Positions 6,232 to 12,027 of a DNA stretch of 41,730 bases are shown here, one piece after another; positions within the stretch are counted from its first letter, which is position 1, and each line of letters starts with the position of its first letter. Origin of the DNA: a virus; IMG/VR virus record IMGVR_UViG_3300046698_000118, positions 1 to 41,730 of that record. One strand, written 5' to 3'. A model generated the notes under the pieces. It was not told the origin of the DNA. It was given only the letters and a program-made list of their open reading frames with translations, and made no database searches. A program made the position numbers and the translations under genes.

Positions 6232-6735
6232 ATGAGCAATCCCGGTCGTCCAGTTGGGACGTTCAAAAATCCTGTGCGGAATGATTCCGCCGCGTATCGT
6301 CGGTGGAGTGGCATGAAAAGTCGGTGCATGAATCCGAACAGTCACATTTGGAAATACTATGGCGGTCGCGGAATCAAGGTATGCGAACGGTGGATTGGAA
6401 GGAATGGGTTCAAGAATTTTTATGCCGACATGGGTGAGCCGAATGGATTGACGCTTGACCGGATAAACAATTGTGGGAATTATGAGCCGGGGAATTGCCG
6501 GTGGGCGACGATGAAAGAACAGGCACAGAATCGCCGCAAGACTGGAGTTCCACCCAACCCGAACAGCTTGAGGCAGAGAGCGAAGGCTGCTGGATTGACA
6601 TATCTGCTTGTTTATTTCCGAATCAAGCGCGGCGGGTGGTCTGAGGAAAGGGCGCTTTCGACGCCCAAACAACCAATGGGCAGAAAATTTGGTTTTAGGC
6701 CAAATGCTGCCGAAAAAACTTGGAAACAACAATGA
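6232..6735 (+). CDS. HNH-type homing endonuclease-like protein
   Basis: A 167-residue protein of a widespread phage family: YRRWSGMKSRCMNP at 22-35, KYYGGRGIKVCERW at 41-54, FYADMGEP at 63-70, LTLDRINNCGNYEPGNCRWA at 73-92. The LDRI-N-x-Y-x2-NCRWAT block corresponds to the second half of a degenerate HNH motif. Such genes are usually mobile endonucleases. A basic helical tail (residues 100-167) may contact DNA. Start chosen from promoter position and family N-terminus. It is followed by a structured, gene-free stretch. Confidence 0.75.
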   Translation: MSNPGRPVGTFKNPVRNDSAAYRRWSGMKSRCMNPNSHIWKYYGGRGIKVCERWIGRNGFKNFYADMGEPNGLTLDRINNCGNYEPGNCRWATMKEQAQNRRKTGVPPNPNSLRQRAKAAGLTYLLVYFRIKRGGWSEERALSTPKQPMGRKFGFRPNAAEKTWKQQ

Positions 6736-6880
6736 TTCAACAAAATTTACCGGCGCGAATCGGCGGATTCATTTAGAGGGGCACGGCGAGGCTCCTTAGT
6801 TCCGATGTGCGTGACGACCTCTGACCGATTGCCGGGACCTTGCTAAGGTCTAATTGGAACGACTCGCCGAATTTAATTTT
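6736..6880. other. structured non-coding stretch after an HNH gene
   Basis: Within 145 bases: GAATC-GGCG-GATTC (6757-6770); AGAGG/CCTCT around 6775-6822 enclosing GCAC/GTGC; GTTCC (6799-6803) opposite GGAAC (6856-6860); and CCGATT (6825-6830) opposite AATTGG (6852-6857) enclosing the perfect hairpin GACCTT-GCT-AAGGTC (6836-6850). These pairings compete in part. The density of helices suggests a folded RNA. I do not recognise a group I or II intron core. Confidence 0.35.
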
Positions 6881-7051
6881 ATGAAATCCAAAGTCAAATC
6901 CTTGCGCGATTTAATAAAAAGGCTCGATGCGGCGATAATCAAATCGGAAAGACATCTTGAAAATTGTAGCGGTCGAAGTTTTCAGATTGAGTCTAGAGAT
7001 TTTAAGGAGGGTTACATTGAAGGATTGAAACAGGTTAGAAAATTCATATGA
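6881..7051 (+). CDS. small charged coiled-coil protein
   Basis: A 56-residue protein from ATG 6881 (MKSKVKSLRDLIKRLDAAII), with heptad-like leucine/isoleucine spacing and a C-terminal FKEGYIEGLKQVRKFI. A TTG nine codons upstream is possible but less likely. Its stop overlaps the next start (ATGA at 7048-7051), indicating coupling. Unknown function. Confidence 0.55.
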   Translation: MKSKVKSLRDLIKRLDAAIIKSERHLENCSGRSFQIESRDFKEGYIEGLKQVRKFI

Positions 7052-7431
7052 ACCCACTTCAACTCTGGCGCGATTTTCGGTCGTTCCGGGCTACGATGAA
7101 GGAATGGCTCGGAGAAGGTGGTAGGCCAGTCAGTCCACAGGTGGCGGATAAACGTGCGCTGCAATGCCGCCATTGCGTTTTTAACCAGCATGGGGCCGGT
7201 TACACCCAATTCACCTCCGGAGTGCTTAAAAGGCATCTGGAAGCGAAAATGAAAGCCCGGTTGAGCGTGTTGAAAGAGGCGGAATTGCACACCTGCCAGC
7301 TTTGCCGATGCCCGCTCGTTCTAAAAATCCACGTTCCGTTCACCCATATTCGTGCGTATCAACGGGAGGAAGTGCGGCGGGCAATTATGGATGGTAAGCC
7401 GACATGCTGGCAATTGCGAAACTACGGTTAA
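7048..7431 (+). CDS. cysteine-rich conserved phage protein
   Basis: A 127-residue protein: MNPLQLWRDFRSF at the N-terminus, CRHC at about 44-47, CQLCRCPLVLKIHVPF at about 82-97, and a final Cys near CWQLRNYG. Five or more cysteines in CxxC pairs point to a zinc-bound fold. I have the impression of similar proteins in other phage genomes but cannot name a family. It converges with the ATP-grasp gene: the two stop codons overlap within the single tetranucleotide TTAA at 7428-7431. Confidence 0.6.
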   Translation: MNPLQLWRDFRSFRATMKEWLGEGGRPVSPQVADKRALQCRHCVFNQHGAGYTQFTSGVLKRHLEAKMKARLSVLKEAELHTCQLCRCPLVLKIHVPFTHIRAYQREEVRRAIMDGKPTCWQLRNYG

Positions 7432-8726
7432 GATTCTGCCAAGACAACCTCCGGCTCTGGCATGGGCTGTTCAGTGAACTTAATGCCTTGCTCGCCTTCG
7501 GATTCAATTTCACGGATTATATCTGCCAGAGCTTCAACATTGGCGTCCGCGCCGTCGGGTAGTTGATCTGCCAAAAAATTCATCCTTTCGGCAGCCTCGG
7601 TTGGCGTGTCGCCGGTTGCCCGGAGCCAGCCGATTTCGGAAATGCTGCCTTCCTCGTCGGCGGGGAACCAGACTTGTCCTTTTACTTCGCAATAATCCGC
7701 CAGCATCAGGTTTTCTTTGACCTCTTTTGGAAGGTCAACCGTATCCCATGCTCCCTGCTGGCCGCTGATTTTCACCATGCACTCGGCGGAAAACTTGAAA
7801 CCATAATCAATCTCGCAAAGCTCCCCGTGCGCGCCGTAAAAAATGACTTCCGGCGTGTTTTTCGCCTTGAGGAAGGACGCGGTGGACGGCAACCCCCCGC
7901 GCATGGTGGCGTCAATGAAGAAACTTGCGTCGTCTTTCACCCGCGTTTCCATGCTCCATTGAGAACAGCACCCGGTTTCTTTCAGATACGGAGAAAAAGC
8001 GTCCATGATGGGCAACAGTTGTTCCGGCATTTCCTTGCGCGGCGTGACGGCGGAAAAGTAAGCGGCGTCTTTCGCCTCCAAACCATGCAGTATCATTGAT
8101 GGCCACTTGCCGTTGACGCAGTAAGTGTCCGCGCCAATTTCCAAATCAGTTTCAATCTTTGGGAAACATAAAAAAATGATGTGGTTTTTGATGCCGCCGA
8201 ACTTGAACCGCCAAAAATCAATGTTGTGCGCGTCCTGCTTCCAACTGCGCCAGTGAAAAGTTTCCCATGAGCCTCGCCATTTTGAAACCTTGATCCAAAT
8301 GTCCTCTTTGTCCTTCAAAAATGCGGCAAGATTTTCCAGTCCGTGTATCACTTCATAGGGCGGAACATCTAAGTCGAGTTCCTCAAGTTTTTGCAGAAAG
8401 AAAAGCCGGTCGAGTTCAAGTGCCATCGCCTTGCCTGCTCCCCATACTGCGAACCCTTGTGACCGGAGTTCCTGTTGCTCGCCTTCAAGTCCAACATCTG
8501 GAAAAACGAAGCAATCAATTTCGTTTTTAACCAGCCAGAAATCTTCGCAATGCTCAACGTCGGGAAGTCCCGCGCCAATCACGGCGTCATTGATGAGATG
8601 TCGCTTGTCCTCCGGTGTGTGATATAAAACCCTTGCTCCACTTTCGGCTAGACGACGGGCAAGGCCCACGAACAGCCCGCCAACGTCACAGATACAAAAG
8701 CACCTCTTTGAAAAGTCCTCGCTCAA
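7428..8726 (-). CDS. ATP-grasp protein, PurD-like
   Basis: A 432-residue protein. Residues 71-110 (CFVFPDVGLEGEQQELRSQG, then VWGAGKAMALELDRLFFLQK) follow the pattern of phosphoribosylglycinamide synthetase just before its ATP-grasp domain. WIKVSKWRGSW (144-154) supplies a nucleotide-binding lysine, and FFIDATMRGGLPS (269-281) stands where the family has its metal-binding strand (E-x-N-x-R becomes D-x-T-x-R). ATP-grasp enzymes ligate a carboxylate to an amine. The substrate here is unknown, and the diverged metal site makes purine synthesis doubtful. Coupled by ATGA overlap to the membrane protein upstream and co-transcribed with SET, portal and terminase genes, so a virion or peptide substrate is conceivable. 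Confidence 0.7.
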   Translation of the reverse strand: MSEDFSKRCFCICDVGGLFVGLARRLAESGARVLYHTPEDKRHLINDAVIGAGLPDVEHCEDFWLVKNEIDCFVFPDVGLEGEQQELRSQGFAVWGAGKAMALELDRLFFLQKLEELDLDVPPYEVIHGLENLAAFLKDKEDIWIKVSKWRGSWETFHWRSWKQDAHNIDFWRFKFGGIKNHIIFLCFPKIETDLEIGADTYCVNGKWPSMILHGLEAKDAAYFSAVTPRKEMPEQLLPIMDAFSPYLKETGCCSQWSMETRVKDDASFFIDATMRGGLPSTASFLKAKNTPEVIFYGAHGELCEIDYGFKFSAECMVKISGQQGAWDTVDLPKEVKENLMLADYCEVKGQVWFPADEEGSISEIGWLRATGDTPTEAAERMNFLADQLPDGADANVEALADIIREIESEGEQGIKFTEQPMPEPEVVLAES

Positions 8727-8917
8727 TTTTTTATTCTCCGTTCAATATCGTCCGCTTGTCCGTCCAGAAACAACAATACAGCCGCGCATTCAACAATCAT
8801 CATCGCAGCAATCAATGACCCGCCAAGCATCCACGCCTTGTGGTCGAGTTCTATGCCAGCCCAAACACTCACTGGGATTTGGATGGCGTAGAGGATTGCT
8901 GACAGATATTTTTTCAC
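8723..8917 (-). CDS. small two-span membrane protein
   Basis: A 64-residue protein with two hydrophobic segments (YLSAILYAIQIPVSVWAGI and LGGSLIAAMMIVECAAVLLF) and a charged C-terminus (ADDIERRIKN). It overlaps the SET gene upstream (8914-8917) and the ATP-grasp gene downstream (8723-8726) by four bases each, so the three are translated as a coupled unit. It may be a membrane anchor or a second holin-like protein; neither can be shown. Confidence 0.65.
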   Translation of the reverse strand: MKKYLSAILYAIQIPVSVWAGIELDHKAWMLGGSLIAAMMIVECAAVLLFLDGQADDIERRIKN

Positions 8918-9330
8918 AGATTAAGCGCGCCATAAGTAGAATAATCCACTGTCATTTCTTCGCCGGGTTCGATGTCGCGCAACGCGAAAAAGTCACCATC
9001 TTCCTCGCGCAGATTTGGAGTTTTGGAATGATTGATAAAATAACCGATGCCAAGCTCGTTGAGTGAGTAATCCGGGAACCAGAAAGAACCATCTTCCTCC
9101 GGGCACATGTCAACAACCAGCTTCTTAACCGTGTCGGGAATATCATGGTCGTTGTGAATTAAATCCGCCAACACCCCGAAAAATTGCGTTGGCCGGGTTT
9201 CAGGAAACGGGTTGATTTCCTTGGGAATCTTTTTAATGGAGAAAACGCCCACACCACTAATGGGGCTGGACATCAGACGACAGAAGATTTTTTCCTTCAG
9301 GCTTTCAATGATTTGTTGTGGTGTGTTCAT
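8914..9330 (-). CDS. SET-domain protein, putative lysine methyltransferase
   Basis: A 138-residue protein consisting of little more than a SET domain: SPISGVGVFSIKKIPKE (22-38, the GxGV strand that binds AdoMet), GYFINHSKTPNL (96-107, the NHSxxPN knot motif) and LRDIEPGEEMTVDYSTYG (117-134, with the catalytic Tyr130). There are no pre- or post-SET cysteines. SET enzymes methylate lysines on proteins using S-adenosylmethionine. The gene sits between portal and ATP-grasp genes with overlapping starts and stops. Likely targets are host or virion proteins, which is inference. Confidence 0.8.
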   Translation of the reverse strand: MNTPQQIIESLKEKIFCRLMSSPISGVGVFSIKKIPKEINPFPETRPTQFFGVLADLIHNDHDIPDTVKKLVVDMCPEEDGSFWFPDYSLNELGIGYFINHSKTPNLREEDGDFFALRDIEPGEEMTVDYSTYGALNL

Positions 9331-9416
9331 GGCAGAGTTTTCCTTGTTCGTTTCGGTTCGCGTTTTGGTTTTTTGAGTTTCAATCTTTCCAGTTCCATCC
9401 CGGCATTGCGAATCAT
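9327..9416 (-). CDS. 29-residue basic peptide coupled to the SET gene
   Basis: MIRNAGMELERLKLKK followed by a tail of lysine, arginine and proline. The stop TGA overlaps the SET start (ATGA at 9327-9330), the same arrangement as the other gene pairs here, which is the main reason to believe it is translated. It could act as a translational coupler or as a small nucleic-acid-binding peptide. Confidence 0.45.
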   Translation of the reverse strand: MIRNAGMELERLKLKKPKREPKRTRKTLP

Positions 9417-9453
9417 GGTCGGAACTGGTCTTGTGTGTTGAAATGGCGGCGGA

Positions 9454-11697
9454 TTATTCATCCGTGTTTTTGTTTAAACTGGTCAGTGACCCGCGAAAAG
9501 TTTCCGCCACGGCCTGTGCGTTCTTGCGCCGTTCATCGCCGACGAACGCGGCGTCCTTGTGCGCCCGTTTTTGGCGTTCGGCCAGTTCCTTCGCCTTCAA
9601 TTTCTGCTGCGTCTCGGCGGTCTTGCCAGCAATCTTGGCCTGTGTTTCTGCCATAACCTGTTGAATCTTGCCATTGCCATTTTGCTGCTGCTGTTTCTGC
9701 ATCTCCATTTGAAGATGCTGCTGCAACTTTTTGATTTCGTTGTTCAACTGGTTCAACGCCTTGGCAAATTCCTTCATCTTCGGCTCGTTGCCGGGGTCGC
9801 CCTGCATTCCCTGCACCAGTTTCTCGATGGTGGCGGCAGTGTTTTGCAGGCCGATAAGTTCTTCGGGTTTGGGAATTTTGGTTGTCTGTTCAATCATGGC
9901 CACCTTGCGGACGGCCAGTTCCAACAGGGTTTGAATCTGTTCAATGGGATTCAATCCTTCGGTAACGATGTATGGCATTCCCAACATCAAGGACGGGAAC
10001 GCAGCGGCGGCGGCGCTGGCGGCAGTGGAAATGGATTTCTTGTCCGATTTGAACCAACGGCGGGCACGTGCCGTTCCGATCATGGACACGGCGGCATCGT
10101 GAGTCATCTCCTGCTGCGATGACGGGTCGGCAAGCGGGCGTAGCTGCATGACATTTTGGGATTCAACCATTGCCATCGTTGGGTCGCCGTTGCCAAGTGG
10201 AGCGGTTATTTCAACGCGCCATTTTCTAACATCGAGCCATGCCTTCGGTATGCCTTCTTGTTGGCAGGCTTTTTGAAATGCGATTACATCTTCGTCGTCG
10301 GAATTTGTCAGACAGAAACGGCGGCATATTTCCTGACAGGCGGTTTTTTCAAATGCCTTGGCCATGTTCATAATGCCACTTTTCATGGCGTTGTTTTGCT
10401 GCACCTTAACGCCGGTCTCGAAGGCTGTCTGTTCGCGGGCAGTCCCGTTGTCAACGCTCTGCGTGTATGCCGTGGACGCTTCCGCTTGAAGCTGTTTGGT
10501 CTGCGCCATTACGCTCTCAATGAGATTGGCGTCAACCTGATGGCGCTCTGCTGCGGGCACGATGTTGATTCCCGGCTTGAGGATTGATAGGTTTTGGAAT
10601 GTCTGCACCGTTGCTTTTGCCCGGTCAACCGGGTCGGAGATTCGGAGCAGGATATTGAATTGGTCAAGCGTGTGTTGCAATAACCGGCAGCGAGTAAAGT
10701 CTGTCCAATAACACGGTTCGAAAAGGGCAAAACCAAGCGAGCGGACGGAATGATAAAGCAGCGGGGCTTTATTGTTCAGGTCGGCAAACTGGACGTGCAA
10801 GATTTCCCGCCAGCTATCAGCCACCGGCCCCTCGCTTTTGCAGATGAACTTTTCACTGGTTTCCGCCGTCACTCCTGACGTGGTGTTTTCCGGCACCACC
10901 TTAAGAAACCATTTTCCCTTGTCGTCTTTGTGGTAGAAATGCCAGAGATTGATGGTGGGCATGGCATCGCCCGACCAGTAACCGGAATTTTGTTTTCGCA
11001 ATTCCTCGAACTTTTCCGGCACGGTTTCAAAATCATAATTATTTTCCGCCATCGTCGCCTTGCACTGGTCAACATTTTTGAGGATGTCGGCGACGGATTT
11101 TTTATCCCAAATGAACTTGCTGCGTGTTTTGGAAAATGCCTTTTGTGACAGTTCTCCGGGCGAATAGGGGATTCGGGCGGCAAACCAAGTCAGATTGCGA
11201 AAGCTGATTTCCGTGTCCGTGGCAATCCTCAAATCCTCAATGGCAAGATAGCGCGGAAGCCATGAGTATTTATCTTCCCACAGCATAGGCCCGATGCCAT
11301 GCGCGGCAACCGCCTTCCATTTGGATAAATGCAACATGAAATAATCCATCTGGCGCGGCCCCTCTTTCATGCAATTATTGATGAACTCAGTGATGAAGCC
11401 GCCCCAGTCAGCGCGCGATTCTTCCGGGGCTTTTGGAATGGCGATGGTGCAATAGGTGTCTTGGGATGTAAAATTGGTCAGGAATTGGCGCGATGCGCTG
11501 GCCAGCGCAATCATAAATTCCCCCCACCGATTGAAAATCTTCATGCCAATTTTCTTGGCTTCTTCGTCAGATACAAGCGGTTCGTTGTTCGCGGCCCGAT
11601 TTATTAACACCCGGTTTCTGCCGCGCTCGGTTTCAACATCATCGCCAGCTTGTATTGTTTCCAAAACTGTTTTCGGGTCATTCCAGTCGTCGTTCAT
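9454..11697 (-). CDS. portal protein (podovirus type)
   Basis: A 747-residue protein, the size of P22-like portals. The N-terminal half has the expected mix (IFNRWGEFMIALASASRQFL, then HLSKWKAVAAHGIGPMLWED), the middle has VRSLGFALFEPCYWTDFTR, a probable stem region, and residues 610-747 form a long Gln/Lys-rich coiled coil with KKLQQHLQMEMQKQQQQNG, like the barrel of short-tailed phage portals. It lies two small genes after terminase, as usual. The portal forms the dodecameric DNA channel at one capsid vertex. Start at ATG 11697 lacks a ribosome binding site. Confidence 0.85.
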   Translation of the reverse strand: MNDDWNDPKTVLETIQAGDDVETERGRNRVLINRAANNEPLVSDEEAKKIGMKIFNRWGEFMIALASASRQFLTNFTSQDTYCTIAIPKAPEESRADWGGFITEFINNCMKEGPRQMDYFMLHLSKWKAVAAHGIGPMLWEDKYSWLPRYLAIEDLRIATDTEISFRNLTWFAARIPYSPGELSQKAFSKTRSKFIWDKKSVADILKNVDQCKATMAENNYDFETVPEKFEELRKQNSGYWSGDAMPTINLWHFYHKDDKGKWFLKVVPENTTSGVTAETSEKFICKSEGPVADSWREILHVQFADLNNKAPLLYHSVRSLGFALFEPCYWTDFTRCRLLQHTLDQFNILLRISDPVDRAKATVQTFQNLSILKPGINIVPAAERHQVDANLIESVMAQTKQLQAEASTAYTQSVDNGTAREQTAFETGVKVQQNNAMKSGIMNMAKAFEKTACQEICRRFCLTNSDDEDVIAFQKACQQEGIPKAWLDVRKWRVEITAPLGNGDPTMAMVESQNVMQLRPLADPSSQQEMTHDAAVSMIGTARARRWFKSDKKSISTAASAAAAAFPSLMLGMPYIVTEGLNPIEQIQTLLELAVRKVAMIEQTTKIPKPEELIGLQNTAATIEKLVQGMQGDPGNEPKMKEFAKALNQLNNEIKKLQQHLQMEMQKQQQQNGNGKIQQVMAETQAKIAGKTAETQQKLKAKELAERQKRAHKDAAFVGDERRKNAQAVAETFRGSLTSLNKNTDE

Positions 11698-11701
11698 AAA
11701 A

Positions 11702-12025
11702 TCAAGTGGTTGCTACCGGAGTGCCGCAGGTCGGGCAATCCTCTTGGAAGAAAACATGGGTTGAACGTGCGGCTTCAAATGTTGAATCGGTTTCGCGGCA
11801 GAATTGGGGATTGTTATTAAGCTGGCGGCAGAGGAAGGTGTCAACGTCCTCAAGGGATTCACCAAGACTGGCACGTCGAAGGTTGTTTCCAATGCGAAAA
11901 TCACTGACAGATTTTGCGACATCCTCGATTGACGGACGCTGTTTGAAGGAATGACGGATTTCATCAGTCTGCTCATAACGATAGCTTCCCGGCGGCGCGA
12001 CATTGTAAGATTTCAGTATCCACAT
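11702..12025 (-). CDS. conserved phage hypothetical protein between terminase and portal
   Basis: A 107-residue protein: MWILKSYNVAPPGSYRYEQT, then VAKSVSDFRIGNNLRRASLG, ESLEDVDTFLCRQL, and a C-terminal CPTCGTPV zinc ribbon. The PPGSYRY opening followed by a helical region with an arginine/asparagine turn and a late Cys is common in small phage proteins near the terminase. Start ATG 12025 lies two bases after the terminase stop; the in-frame upstream extension overlaps terminase and was rejected. Role unknown, possibly packaging or host takeover. Confidence 0.65.
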   Translation of the reverse strand: MWILKSYNVAPPGSYRYEQTDEIRHSFKQRPSIEDVAKSVSDFRIGNNLRRASLGESLEDVDTFLCRQLNNNPQFCRETDSTFEAARSTHVFFQEDCPTCGTPVATT

Positions 12026-12027
12026 GG

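Noticed and set aside
6736-6880. Group I or group II intron
   Set aside because: No recognisable catalytic core, and the flanking sequence does not form a split gene.
9559-10122. Open frame opposite the portal coiled-coil region
   Set aside because: Leu/Phe-rich antisense of a Gln/Lys-rich coiled coil, a known artefact.
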